Shown here piece by piece: positions 25,689 through 34,265 of a DNA stretch of 64,000 bases (within the stretch, counting starts at the first letter, position 1; every line of letters starts with the position of its first letter). The DNA is from JAWKHR01 sp041394725. GTDB lineage: Bacteria; Acidobacteriota; Vicinamibacteria; Vicinamibacterales; SCN-69-37. The notes below the pieces were generated by a model. That model searched no databases and was not told the origin of the DNA. It saw only the letters and a list, made by a program, of their open reading frames with translations. The stretch spans positions 81,017-145,016 of the forward strand of contig JAWKHR010000013.1 of assembly GCA_041394725.1 (NCBI GenBank). Direction: 5' to 3'. A program made the translations under genes and the position numbers.

Positions 25689-27956
25689 ATGATTCTCGAC
25701 GGCCAGCCTCTCGAGTTCCGGCCCGGCGACACCGTGCTCGTGGCGATGCTGCGCGCGGGCCGGCATCCGACGGGCGGAGGCTGCCTGTGCCTTGCGGGCG
25801 ACTGCCCGCATTGCCTGGCCATCGTCGACGGCGTGGCGTACGTGCGGACCTGTCAGGTCCAGGCCCTCGACGCGACCGTCGTGATCCGCCAGCTGCGCGA
25901 CGGCCCTCTGCCCCCGCTCGAGAGTCGCGATCGCGACGCCGACGCCGGTGCTGGCGACGCGACCGGCGTGCCGGTTCATCATCGTCACTGCGACGTCGTC
26001 GTCATCGGCCAGGGCGAGGCCGGTCGCGCGGCGGCGGCCGAGGCCCGCGCGGCGGTGGGGGCCGAAGGCCGCACGCCCGACGTGGTCACGCTGGACGCGC
26101 GCGACGGCCAGGACGTCATCGGCATCTACCCCGGTCCGCTGGTGGTCGCGCGCACGTCCGGCGGCATGCTGCACGTCATGCCCCGGCGGGAGATCGTCGT
26201 CGCGACCGGCGCCGCCGAGATCCAGCCTGTCGCGCCGGGCAACCTGCTGGCCGGCCTCGTCACCGCGCGCGCCGCCACGGCGCTGGCCGCGGCCGGCGTC
26301 GCGCTCGGCCGAGTCGTCGCGATCGGCACGCCGCCGGACGGACTCGACGTGACGGTGGCGGACGGCACCCTCGTGCGCTTCGAGCCGCACGGACCCTCAG
26401 GTTCCCGGATCGCCGCCGTCGTCGTCCGCGACGCGGCCGGCGCGGAACGCCGGCACGCGTGCGACACCGTGTCGATCGGTCTCGGCCTGACGCCGCGCGA
26501 CGGCCTGCTCCGCATGGGCCGGGCGTTCGGCGCGCGCGCGGTCGGGGACGCCGCGCTCGATCACACGCTGCCGCCATGCCCGGCGGCTGGCACCGTCTGT
26601 CCCTGCTCGGCCGTGACCGTCGAGGATCTCGACTCCGTGCACGGTCGCGGCTTCTGCGAGCTCGATCTGGTCAAGCGCGCCACGCTCGCCGGGACGGGGC
26701 CCTGCCAGGGGGCGGCGTGCGTGCCGCACATCCGCGCCTGGCTCGCGTCACGCGGCGGCGTCCTGCAGCCGCCGTTCACCGCGCGTCCGGTCGCGAAGCC
26801 CGTCACGCTCGGGGAAGCCGCGGCCGGCGCGCATCACCATCCCACGCCGCGCACCGCGCTCGACGCCGAGCATCGGCGGCTCGGCGCGCGCATGGAACGG
26901 CTCGGCGGCTGGTGGCGGCCGTGGCACTACGGCGATCCGCGCGCGGAGTACGACGCGGTGCGCCACGGCGTGTCGATCGCCGACGTCGGCACGCTCGGCA
27001 AGATGCGCGTGTCGGGTCCGGACGCGGTCGCGCTGCTCGAACACCTGTATCCCGTGCCGATTGCCAGCCTCGCAGCGGGCCGGTCGCGCTACGTCGTCCT
27101 GCTCGACGAGCGCGGCTACGTGCTGGATGACGGCCTGGTGTGCCGGGAGGCGGAGACGCGCTTCACGCTCACGTTCACGAGCGGCGGCGCGACGCTCGCG
27201 GAGCTCTGGGTGCGCGACTGGGCGGACGCGCTCGGCACGGACGTCCGGCTGCTGAACCAGACGATGTCACGCGGCGCGATCAACGTCACGGGCCCGCGCG
27301 CCGGGGCCCTGCTCGCCCGCGCGGGGGCCGGCGCGCTGCCGGGCTTCATGCGCCATGCGCCCGCGCGCATTGCGGGCGTGGCGTGCCACGTCTACCGGCT
27401 GAGCTTCACCGGCGAGCCGTCCTACGAGCTGCACCACGACGCCGGCGATTCGGTCGCGCTCTGGCGCGCGCTGCTGGACGCCGGCGCGCCCGAGGGTGTC
27501 CGCCCGCACGGCCTGCAGGCGCTGCTCGCGCTGCGCCTCGAGAAGGGGCACATCGTCGTCGGGCAGGACACCGACTTCGATTCCACGCCGCGCCGTCTCG
27601 GCCTGGACTGGGCCGTGCGCACCGACAAGCCCGCCTTCGTGGGTCGCGACGCGGTGATCCGCACGAACCGCGTGCCGCTCGACCGGCAGCTCGTCGGGCT
27701 CGAGGTCGAGGGCGAGGCGCCGCCGGAAGGCGCGGTGATCTGGCGCGCGTCGAACGACGGGGGCGACCCGCCGCGGGCGTACGCGGGCTACGTGACGTCG
27801 AGCGCGCACTCACCGGTGCTCGGTCGATCCGTGATGCTCGGCTGGGTGCGGCTGCACGACGGCGCGCTGCCCGACGCGCTGGTCGTCGACGGCCGGTCCG
27901 CGCGGCGCGTCGCCACGCCGTTCTACGATCCGGGAGGCGACCGTGCCCGCGCCTGA
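25689..27956 (+). CDS. soxA: Sarcosine oxidase alpha subunit-like protein, compact form
   Basis: A 755-residue protein. The N-terminal ferredoxin-like region has cysteines 32, 34, 39, 42 and 55 (CLCLAGDCPHC...TC). A dinucleotide-binding motif follows (VVVIGQGEAG, G107-G112). BFD-like cysteines lie near 297-345 (CPCSAV and CQGAAC), then a GcvT-type folate-binding domain at about 390-745. Heterotetrameric sarcosine oxidase alpha subunits have these parts and pass the methyl group to tetrahydrofolate as 5,10-methylene-THF. The usual subunit is near 1000 residues; here the FAD/NAD module is much shorter. The substrate is probably an N-methylated or secondary amino acid. It overlaps the next gene by 14 bp. 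Confidence 0.8.
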   Translation: MILDGQPLEFRPGDTVLVAMLRAGRHPTGGGCLCLAGDCPHCLAIVDGVAYVRTCQVQALDATVVIRQLRDGPLPPLESRDRDADAGAGDATGVPVHHRHCDVVVIGQGEAGRAAAAEARAAVGAEGRTPDVVTLDARDGQDVIGIYPGPLVVARTSGGMLHVMPRREIVVATGAAEIQPVAPGNLLAGLVTARAATALAAAGVALGRVVAIGTPPDGLDVTVADGTLVRFEPHGPSGSRIAAVVVRDAAGAERRHACDTVSIGLGLTPRDGLLRMGRAFGARAVGDAALDHTLPPCPAAGTVCPCSAVTVEDLDSVHGRGFCELDLVKRATLAGTGPCQGAACVPHIRAWLASRGGVLQPPFTARPVAKPVTLGEAAAGAHHHPTPRTALDAEHRRLGARMERLGGWWRPWHYGDPRAEYDAVRHGVSIADVGTLGKMRVSGPDAVALLEHLYPVPIASLAAGRSRYVVLLDERGYVLDDGLVCREAETRFTLTFTSGGATLAELWVRDWADALGTDVRLLNQTMSRGAINVTGPRAGALLARAGAGALPGFMRHAPARIAGVACHVYRLSFTGEPSYELHHDAGDSVALWRALLDAGAPEGVRPHGLQALLALRLEKGHIVVGQDTDFDSTPRRLGLDWAVRTDKPAFVGRDAVIRTNRVPLDRQLVGLEVEGEAPPEGAVIWRASNDGGDPPRAYAGYVTSSAHSPVLGRSVMLGWVRLHDGALPDALVVDGRSARRVATPFYDPGGDRARA

Positions 27957-28335
27957 TCGCTTCAGCCGCCTCGAGGCGACGCGCATCGTTGCCACGCCGG
28001 CGGCCCTCGACGCCGCGCGCTGGCCGGCGGGCGCGGTCGTGCTGCGCATCGCGCCGGACGAGGCGATCGTGACCGGGGCGGTCGCGCCGGCCGCGATCGA
28101 GGATCCGCACGCCATCGTCGCGCGCGAGACCGGGTTCGTCGGCGCGTGGATGGAGGCTGCCGCGGCCGAGGCGCTGCTCGAGCGCGCCTGCGCGTGGGCG
28201 CGGCCGGCTGAACGACCCGCGTTCGCCCAGGGGCTGGTGGCCGGCCTGCCCGTGAAGCTCTGGCTGGACGTCGCCCGGGTGCTGGTCGTGGCGCCCGCGG
28301 CGTTTGCCCACGACTGCGAGGCGCGGCTGCGATGA
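27943..28335 (+). CDS. soxG: Sarcosine oxidase gamma subunit-like protein
   Basis: The 130-residue product is shorter than typical gamma subunits (about 190-200). The recognisable parts are VVLRIAPDEAIVTG and the C-terminal block QGLVAGLPVKLWLDVARVLVVAP, similar to the SoxG/GcvT-like core. The assignment rests mainly on position between the alpha-like and beta-like subunits with overlaps on both sides (14 bp and 4 bp). In tetrameric sarcosine oxidase the gamma subunit is structural. Confidence 0.6.
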   Translation: MPAPDRFSRLEATRIVATPAALDAARWPAGAVVLRIAPDEAIVTGAVAPAAIEDPHAIVARETGFVGAWMEAAAAEALLERACAWARPAERPAFAQGLVAGLPVKLWLDVARVLVVAPAAFAHDCEARLR

Positions 28336-29543
28336 ACGAGTTCATCGAGCGCGAGGTGCGGCTCGCCTGGCCCGCCGCGATGCGCCAGGCCTACGATGTC
28401 GTCATCATCGGGGGCGGCGGCCACGGGCTCGCCACGGCCTACTACCTGGCGACGCGGCACGGCCTGACGAACGTCGCGGTGATCGAGCGCGGCTACATCG
28501 GCGCGGGCAACTCCGGTCGCAACACGACGATCATCCGCGCCAACTACGGCATCCCGGAAGCCGTCCGGTTCTACCAGCGGAGCGTGGACCTCTACGCCGG
28601 GCTCGAAGCCGAGACCGGGCGCGATCTGATGCACCGCCGGAAGGGGCTGCTCTGGATCGCGCACAGCGAGGCCGGCGTGCGCCAGGAACGCGCGCGCGCC
28701 GAGGTGAACACCGCGTTCGGGGCGGAGACCACCTACGTCGGTCCCGACGAGGTGCGGCGGATCTGCCCGGAGCTCGACATGACGGGGCAGGGCATGTGGC
28801 CGATCTACGGGGCGTCGTATCACGCGGCCGGAGCCACCGCGCGGCACGACCGCGTGGTCTGGGCGTACGCGGAGGGCGCGATGCGGCGCGGCGTCCACGT
28901 CTTCCAGCGCACCGCGGTCACCGGCCTGCAGACGACGGGTGACCGCGTGACCGGCGTGGTCACGACGGCCGGCCCGATCTCGGCGGGCCTCGTCCTCTCG
29001 GCCGCCGGCGGCCACGTCACGACGATCGCGCGCATGGCCGGTGTCCGCCTGCCGATCCGGACCCACCCGCTGCAGGCGTTCGTCACCACCCGGTATGCGC
29101 GCCGCTTCGAGCCCATCGTGGCGTCCTCGGCCCTGCTCGTCTACGCCTCGCAGACGGCGAAGGGCGAGATGCTGATCGGCGCCGAGATCGACCGGCAGCC
29201 GAGCTACGCATACGACTCGAGCCACGAGTTCCTGCAGGGCTGCGCGTTCCGCGCCATCGCGCTGCTGCCGTTCCTCCGCGACCTGCGCGTGCTGCGCCAG
29301 TGGACCGGCCTCTGCGACATGAGCCCGGACTACTCGCCGGTGATGGGGTTCACCGGCGCGGACGGCTTCCTCGTCACCACCGGCTGGGGCACCTGGGGCT
29401 TCAAGGCGATTCCCGCGGGTGGAGAACAGATGGCCGAGCTCATCGCCACAGGCCGCATGCCGGCCCTCATCGCGCCGTTCGCGCTCGACCGCTTCGCGCG
29501 CGACCGCACCATGGCGGACCGCGGGTCCGCGGGCACGCACTGA
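28332..29543 (+). CDS. soxB: Sarcosine oxidase beta subunit-like FAD/FMN oxidoreductase
   Basis: A 403-residue protein with an N-terminal dinucleotide-binding motif (VIIGGGGHGLA, residues 24-34), the SGRNTTIIRANY loop characteristic of SoxB, and the ATARHD segment. H172 in this segment aligns by position with the His that carries covalent FMN in the studied tetrameric enzymes. The C-terminus has the CDMSPDYSPVMG and GTWGFKAIP motifs of the family. It oxidises the amine substrate. Its start overlaps the gamma-like stop by 4 bp, and the stop overlaps the delta start by one base. Confidence 0.88.
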   Translation: MNEFIEREVRLAWPAAMRQAYDVVIIGGGGHGLATAYYLATRHGLTNVAVIERGYIGAGNSGRNTTIIRANYGIPEAVRFYQRSVDLYAGLEAETGRDLMHRRKGLLWIAHSEAGVRQERARAEVNTAFGAETTYVGPDEVRRICPELDMTGQGMWPIYGASYHAAGATARHDRVVWAYAEGAMRRGVHVFQRTAVTGLQTTGDRVTGVVTTAGPISAGLVLSAAGGHVTTIARMAGVRLPIRTHPLQAFVTTRYARRFEPIVASSALLVYASQTAKGEMLIGAEIDRQPSYAYDSSHEFLQGCAFRAIALLPFLRDLRVLRQWTGLCDMSPDYSPVMGFTGADGFLVTTGWGTWGFKAIPAGGEQMAELIATGRMPALIAPFALDRFARDRTMADRGSAGTH

Positions 29544-29812
29544 TGACGACGAGGTCCGTGACCCGCGGCGCCCGCGCCTGGATTCCGTGCCCGCACTGCG
29601 GCGCCCGGCCGGTCGAGGAGTTCGTCTACGGCGAGGTGCCCACGCCGCCGGACACACTGACCGATGCCGACGCGCGCGACGTCGATCGCGCGTTCATGCG
29701 ATCCAACCTCGATGGCCCGGTCGTCGAGCGCTGGTTTCACGTCGGAGGGTGCCGCCGCTGGGTGACCCTCCGGCGCGATACGCGCACCAACGACGCGATC
29801 GAGGCGTCATGA
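29543..29812 (+). CDS. soxD: Sarcosine oxidase delta subunit-like zinc protein
   Basis: An 89-residue protein. Zinc-binding residues are C16 and C19 (CPHC) and H66 and C70 (HVGGCRRW), and the RRDTRT ending is the SoxD signature. The YGE and FMRSNLDGPVVERW segments also match the family. The delta subunit stabilises the tetramer. Its ATG overlaps the previous stop (TGATG) and its own stop overlaps the next start (ATGA). Delta lying directly after beta is the usual order. Confidence 0.9.
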   Translation: MTTRSVTRGARAWIPCPHCGARPVEEFVYGEVPTPPDTLTDADARDVDRAFMRSNLDGPVVERWFHVGGCRRWVTLRRDTRTNDAIEAS

Positions 29813-30990
29813 CGACCGCCGACGTCGTCATCATCGGCGGCGGCTGCATGGGCGCGAGCGTCGCGTATCACCTGGCGCGCGCCGGCATCACCCGCGTGGT
29901 GCTGCTCGAGCGCGAGACGGCCCTCGGCACCGGGTCCACGGGCCGCAACGCCGGCGGCGTTCGCCACCAGTTCTCGCATGAGGCCAACGTGCGACTCTCG
30001 ATCGAGTCGATCCGCGCGTTCGAGCGGTTCGGCGACGACGTCGGGGCGGTCATCGACTTCCACCAGGACGGCTACCTGTTCCTGCTGGCGAGCGAGGCCG
30101 ACGTGGCGGTGTTCCGCGAGGCGGTCGCGCTGCAGCGCCGGCTCGGCGTGGACGTGGAGTGGCTCGACGCGGACGAAGCCGCGCGGCGCGCGCCGGGGCT
30201 CCGGACCGGCGGCATCCGGGCGGCGACGTTCTGCGCGCGCGACGGCATCTCGGACCCGAACGGCGTCACGATGGGCTACGCCGCGGCCGCGCGCCGCGCG
30301 GGCGTCGCGATCCGGCGCGACACCGAGGTCACCGGCATCCGCTCGAACGGGGGCCGGGTCGTTGCCGTGGAGACGCGCGGCGAGGTGATCCACGCCGGCG
30401 CCGTCGTCAACGCCACCGGGCCGTGGGCCGGACGCGTCGGGGCGATGGCTGGCGTGCCCACGCCGATCGAACCGCTGCGGCGGCACATCTTCATCGCCGC
30501 GCCGCCGCCGGCGGGCTGGGCGACGGGCGGCCCGGGCGGCACACCCGCGGCGCCGGACTCGCGCGTGATGGTGATCGACATGGCGTCGACGTTCTATTTC
30601 CATCGCGAGGGCGCCGGCCTGCTGTTCGGCATGGCCGACCCGGACGAGGCGCGCGGGTTCGACCTCACGGTGAACTGGTCCGTGCTCGAGAAGATCGCGC
30701 CCGTCGCCGCGCGGCGCCTGCCGGCGCTCGAGGAGGCGGACATCACGCATGCCTGGGCCGGCCTCTACGAGATGACCGCCGACGCGATGCCGATCATCGG
30801 CGCCACCGATCGGCTGGCGGGCTGGTTCACGATTGCCGGGTTCAGCGGCCACGGCTTCCAGCACGCACCCGCCGCCGGCCGGATCCTGGCGGACCTGATC
30901 GCGGGGCGCGACCCCGGCCTGGACCTGGCCCCGTTCGCGCACGGCCGCTTCGACCGGTCCCGGACGGGTGGCGAGCACCACGTCGTCTAG
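29809..30990 (+). CDS. Second FAD-dependent amine/amino-acid oxidoreductase (DadA/SoxB family)
   Basis: A 393-residue protein with VVIIGGGCMGASVA at residues 6-19, STGRNAGGVRHQF as the flavin-contacting loop, VNATGPWAG, and C-terminal GLYEMTADAMPIIG and GFSGHGFQHAPA. It is a glycine/D-amino-acid-oxidase-fold flavoprotein, related to but distinct from the beta-like subunit just upstream: it lacks the ARHD covalent-FMN segment. It may be a separate monomeric oxidase or an alternative catalytic subunit. It is coupled to the delta gene by an ATGA overlap, so it belongs to the operon. The substrate is unknown. Confidence 0.85.
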   Translation: MTTADVVIIGGGCMGASVAYHLARAGITRVVLLERETALGTGSTGRNAGGVRHQFSHEANVRLSIESIRAFERFGDDVGAVIDFHQDGYLFLLASEADVAVFREAVALQRRLGVDVEWLDADEAARRAPGLRTGGIRAATFCARDGISDPNGVTMGYAAAARRAGVAIRRDTEVTGIRSNGGRVVAVETRGEVIHAGAVVNATGPWAGRVGAMAGVPTPIEPLRRHIFIAAPPPAGWATGGPGGTPAAPDSRVMVIDMASTFYFHREGAGLLFGMADPDEARGFDLTVNWSVLEKIAPVAARRLPALEEADITHAWAGLYEMTADAMPIIGATDRLAGWFTIAGFSGHGFQHAPAAGRILADLIAGRDPGLDLAPFAHGRFDRSRTGGEHHVV

Positions 30991-31059
30991 GCCGCGACGC
31001 GGGGCCGGGTGACCTAAAGCCGGCCCCTGGCCGGACCGACACACCTTCATACGGACACC

Positions 31060-31545
31060 ATGACTGCCCTGGGCCTGCTCGCGCTCCGGCTGGCGCTTGC
31101 CGTGGTGCTCGTCGCCCATGGCCTGCACGATCTGTTCGGCTTCTTCGGCGGATCCGGGGCCGGTGTGGGCGGCCTCGATCAGATGGCGGCCCGGTTCACG
31201 AATCTGGGACTGGAGCCGGGCTTCGTGCTGGCGGTCCTTGCCGGCGTCACGCAGTTCGCCGGCGGCCTGTTCATCGCGGTCGGCTTCGCCACCCGCTGGG
31301 CCGCCGCGGCGCTTCTTCTCCACGCGCTCGTCATGATCTGGGCGCAGCAGGCCGCCTGGGGCTTCTTCCTCAACTGGTTCGGCGATCCCGGCCGGGGGCA
31401 TGGCATCGAGTACACCCTCGTGCAGGTCGGCGCGTTCGTCTGCCTGCTGCTGGCCGGTGGCGGCGAGGCGTCGGCCGATCACTGGCGGTCGCGCAACGCC
31501 GAGTCCCGGTCCGCCGCGCGCGATCGCATCCGCCGCAAGTTCTGA
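31060..31545 (+). CDS. DoxX family membrane protein
   Basis: A 161-residue protein with four predicted membrane segments: about 5-25, 50-75 (LGLEPGFVLAVLAGVTQFAGGLF), 80-100 and 120-140. The GLEPG and ATRWAAAALLL segments are typical of DoxX/SURF4-like proteins. The family is associated with quinone-linked sulfur or redox metabolism in some bacteria; the function here is open. It begins 69 bp after the flavoprotein gene in the same orientation, so it may belong to the same transcript. Confidence 0.85.
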   Translation: MTALGLLALRLALAVVLVAHGLHDLFGFFGGSGAGVGGLDQMAARFTNLGLEPGFVLAVLAGVTQFAGGLFIAVGFATRWAAAALLLHALVMIWAQQAAWGFFLNWFGDPGRGHGIEYTLVQVGAFVCLLLAGGGEASADHWRSRNAESRSAARDRIRRKF

Positions 31546-31567
31546 TCACGTCCCGCGCGTTTCCCGA

Positions 31568-31573
31568 TAGCAT
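31568..31573 (+). promoter_or_regulatory. -10-like hexamer upstream of the SDR gene
   Basis: TAGCAT ends 7 nt before ATG 31581. No -35 was recognised at 16-18 bp. Confidence 0.35.
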
Positions 31574-31580
31574 CGACGGT

Positions 31581-32321
31581 ATGACCCTGCAGGATCGCGT
31601 GGTCCTTCTCACGGGCGGCCGCCGCATCGGCGCCGTCGTGGCGGAAGCCGTGGCACGGCGCGGCGCGGACGTCGCGCTGTCGTATCGATCGTCGCGCGAG
31701 GAAGCCGACGCCACGGCGGAGGTCGTCCGGGCGCTGGGCCGCCGCTCGGCGGTCGTGCGGGCCGACCTGGCGGACGAGGCGGACTGCGCCGCGCTCGTCG
31801 CGCAGGCCGGCGAGGCGCTCGGCCGCATCGACGCGCTCGTGCATCTCGCGTCGGTCTACGAATCGGTGCCGCTCGACGCGCTCGACGCGGCGACGTGGGA
31901 TCGGCATCTGTCGGTGGACCTGCGCGCGGCGTTCCTCTGCGCGCGCGCGGTCGTGCCGCACCTGCGCGCGCAGGGCGGCGGCCGCATCGTCCTGAGCGCG
32001 GACTGGGTGGCGGCGAGCGGGCGGCCGCGCTACCGCGACTACGTCGCGTACTACGTGGCCAAGTCGGGCGTGATCGCGCTCGGTCAGGCGCTGGCGCTCG
32101 AGCTCGCGCCCGACGGCATCCTCGTCAACACGGTTGCCCCGGGCCCGATTCTCGCGCCGCCCGGCACGTCCGCGGAGGAGGAAGCCGCGGTCGCGCGCGC
32201 CACGCCGCTCGGCCGGTGGGGCGGCCCGGAGGAAATCGCGAAGGCGGTGGTCGCGCTGATCGACAGCGACTTCATCACCGGCGAGACCATCCGCGTGGAC
32301 GGCGGCCGACACTTGAAGTAG
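31581..32321 (+). CDS. Short-chain dehydrogenase/reductase, pteridine-reductase-like
   Basis: A 246-residue classical SDR. The cofactor motif is TGGRRIG at residues 11-17, and the catalytic residues are S139, Y157 and K161 (YYVAK). The ending ITGETIRVDGGRHLK is standard. The GGRRIG motif, without the usual extra Gly, and the YRSS segment at about 35-38 are reminiscent of pteridine/dihydrofolate reductases (FolM/PTR1 type). Given the folate-linked oxidase upstream this is attractive but unproven. The stop lies inside a 28-bp tandem repeat. Confidence 0.85.
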   Translation: MTLQDRVVLLTGGRRIGAVVAEAVARRGADVALSYRSSREEADATAEVVRALGRRSAVVRADLADEADCAALVAQAGEALGRIDALVHLASVYESVPLDALDAATWDRHLSVDLRAAFLCARAVVPHLRAQGGGRIVLSADWVAASGRPRYRDYVAYYVAKSGVIALGQALALELAPDGILVNTVAPGPILAPPGTSAEEEAAVARATPLGRWGGPEEIAKAVVALIDSDFITGETIRVDGGRHLK

Positions 32322-32368
32322 AGAGTCGCCGGCCGGCACCTGAAGTAGGGCACTCGCCGGCCGGCACC
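32304..32368. repeat. 28-bp tandem repeat (2.4 copies) spanning the SDR stop codon
   Basis: Copy 1 (32304-32330) encodes the last SDR residues. Copy 2 (32331-32358) lies in the intergenic gap, and a partial third copy is at 32359-32368. Each full copy contains a TGAAGTAG segment and TCGCC. The intergenic copy is therefore a duplicate of the gene's 3' end. Confidence 0.75.
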
Positions 32369-32376
32369 GTCCCTGA

Positions 32377-33558
32377 TCAGCTGAACAGCTTCTTCATCTC
32401 CTGGAGCGCGCCTTCCAGCTCCTTCCGATCGCGCGCGAGGCAGAAGCGGATGTAGCCCTCGCCGTTCTCGCCGAAGTCCGCGCCGGGCACGCAGCCGATG
32501 CGCGCCTGCTTGATCAGGTACTCGGTCATCGCCCACGACTGGGAGGCCGGGGCGTCCTCGAGCGGCGACCGCCAGCCCGGGTCGATCTTCAGGAACGCGT
32601 AGAACGCGCCGCCGGGCGGCTCGCCGCTGAACACCCCGCGAGACGCGTCGCGGATGCCCTCGTAGAACAGGTCCCGCCGCGCGCCCAGCTCGATGCGGAA
32701 GTCCTCGACCGCCTGCTGCGACCCCTCGAGCGCGCCGACCCCGCCGTACTGGATGAGCGACGACACGCTCGACACCGAGTAGAACAGCACCTTCCGGATG
32801 CGGTCCCGAATCGTCTTGTTGCCCGCGACGACGTAGCCCAGCCGCAGCCCGGTCATCGCGTAGGTCTTGCTGAACGTGAACAGCGAGATCGTCCGGTCGT
32901 ACATGTCCGGCAGCGACGCGATGCTGAGGTGGCGATGGCCCTCGAAGAGGATGTCCTCGTACGCCTCGTCGGAGATCACCCACAGGTCGTGCTCGCGCGC
33001 GAGCGCGGCGATCGCCTCGAAGTCGGCCGGCGTCAGGATGCCGCCCGTCGGGTTGTTCGGCGAGTTCACGTAGATCGCGCGCGTCTTCTTCGTGATCAGG
33101 CGGCGCATCTCGTCCACGTCGGGCCGCCACTGCAGCGACTCGTAGATCTTGTAGGGCACCGGCACGCCGCGCGCGCACTCGATGCCGCCGGCCGCCGGCG
33201 GCCACTCCGGATCGGGCACCAGCACCTCGTCGCCCGGCTCGAGCAGGCCCTGCAGCGTGCAGAAGACGCCGTGGGATCCGCCCGCCGTGACGAAAATCTC
33301 TTCCGGCCCCTTGACCGGCAGCTGGTTCTTCTCGCGCACCTTCCTGACCAGCAGGTCCAGCAGCGGCGGGATGCCCGTCGTCTGCACGTAGTGCGAGCGA
33401 TTGTCGGCGATGCCCTGCTTCAGGGCCTGGCGCACGGTGTCCGGAACGTCGAAGCTGACATCACCCTGGTCGAGCCGGAACGGCTTCTCGACCGTGTACA
33501 TGAGATCGCGGATGCGGATGATGCCGGAGTAGGGGACGGAGTCGAGGTACTGGGCCAC
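32377..33558 (-). CDS. PLP-dependent aminotransferase, aspartate-aminotransferase superfamily
   Basis: A 393-residue fold-type I aminotransferase starting at GTG 33558. The GDVSFDVPDTV opening, the NSPNNPTGG Asn, the Asp in VISDEAYED, the Schiff-base Lys in FTFSKTYAMTGLRLGYV, and the Arg of YIRFCLA all match. Members of this group transaminate aspartate, aromatic amino acids or 2-aminoadipate; specificity is not clear. It is divergent from the nitroreductase, with 23 bp between start codons. It is a distant paralogue of the 21104 aminotransferase. Confidence 0.9.
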   Translation of the reverse strand: MAQYLDSVPYSGIIRIRDLMYTVEKPFRLDQGDVSFDVPDTVRQALKQGIADNRSHYVQTTGIPPLLDLLVRKVREKNQLPVKGPEEIFVTAGGSHGVFCTLQGLLEPGDEVLVPDPEWPPAAGGIECARGVPVPYKIYESLQWRPDVDEMRRLITKKTRAIYVNSPNNPTGGILTPADFEAIAALAREHDLWVISDEAYEDILFEGHRHLSIASLPDMYDRTISLFTFSKTYAMTGLRLGYVVAGNKTIRDRIRKVLFYSVSSVSSLIQYGGVGALEGSQQAVEDFRIELGARRDLFYEGIRDASRGVFSGEPPGGAFYAFLKIDPGWRSPLEDAPASQSWAMTEYLIKQARIGCVPGADFGENGEGYIRFCLARDRKELEGALQEMKKLFS

Positions 33559-33563
33559 GAAGA

Positions 33564-33573
33564 AGAATAATAG
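33564..33573. promoter_or_regulatory. Shared -10 core between aminotransferase and nitroreductase
   Basis: The run AGAATAATAG gives TATTCT or TATTAT on the minus strand (5-8 nt before GTG 33558) and AATAAT/TAATAG on the plus strand (8-10 nt before ATG 33582). The 23-bp gap leaves no room for untranslated leaders on either side. Confidence 0.4.
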
Positions 33574-33581
33574 TGTCCGTC

Positions 33582-34190
33582 ATGGCTCACCCCAAAACGG
33601 CCGGGACCGACCACGAGATTCTGGAGGTCATCCGCACCCGGTGGAGCCCCCGCGCGTTCGACCCCGACCGGGCGGTGGACCGGGCCGATCTCCTGCGGTT
33701 GTTCGAGGCCGCCCGCTGGGCGCCGTCCTCCTCCAACGAGCAGCCGTGGCGCTTCGTCCTCGCGGACCGGCGCGACCAGCCCGAGGCCTTCGACCGACTG
33801 CTCGGCACGCTGACCGGCTCGAACCCGGACTGGGCGGCGCGGGCGCCGGTCCTGCTGCTCGTGACCGTGCGCGAGGACTTCGAGCGCTACGGCGTCGCCA
33901 ACGCGCACGCGTACTACGACACGGGGCAGGCCGTCGCCCAGCTCACGATGCAGGCGACGGCCCTCGGTCTCGGCGTCCGGCAGATTGCCGGCTTCGACCC
34001 GGACCGGGCGCGCGAGGCGTGCGCCGTGCCCGCTCCGTTCCGGCCCGCCGTCGTCATCGCGATCGGCTACGCGGGCGACCCGGCGACGCTCGCGCGCGAG
34101 AAACACCGCGCGGCCGAGGGCGCGCCCCGGAAGCGGCGACCGCTCCGTGAGTTCGTCTTCGCCGGCCGCTGGGACCAGCCGCTGCCGTAG
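33582..34190 (+). CDS. Nitroreductase family protein
   Basis: A 202-residue FMN-binding oxidoreductase. The RWSPRAFDPDRAV start and the RWAPSSSNEQPWRF segment (flavin-binding Ser/Asn and Arg) are hallmarks; AIGYAGDP is the usual C-terminal strand. This branch (HLE-AxxY-like nitroreductases) reduces nitro groups or quinones with NAD(P)H. GTG 33573 is an alternative start. Confidence 0.88.
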   Translation: MAHPKTAGTDHEILEVIRTRWSPRAFDPDRAVDRADLLRLFEAARWAPSSSNEQPWRFVLADRRDQPEAFDRLLGTLTGSNPDWAARAPVLLLVTVREDFERYGVANAHAYYDTGQAVAQLTMQATALGLGVRQIAGFDPDRAREACAVPAPFRPAVVIAIGYAGDPATLAREKHRAAEGAPRKRRPLREFVFAGRWDQPLP

Positions 34191-34250
34191 CGCGCCGTCC
34201 GGTCCGCCAGCCGCCCGGCATCGCGAGGGCGCCGGCGTCCTCCGGGATGC

Positions 34251-34256
34251 TACGAT
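34251..34256 (+). promoter_or_regulatory. -10-like hexamer upstream of the DinB gene
   Basis: TACGAT ends 9 nt before ATG 34266. No -35 was recognised. Confidence 0.35.
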
Positions 34257-34265
34257 CGGCGCCCC

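Noticed and set aside
25689..30990. Hydrogen cyanide synthase (HcnABC) instead of sarcosine-oxidase-like complex
   Set aside because: The alpha subunit has a GcvT folate domain and a SoxD-type zinc subunit is present; HcnABC lacks both.
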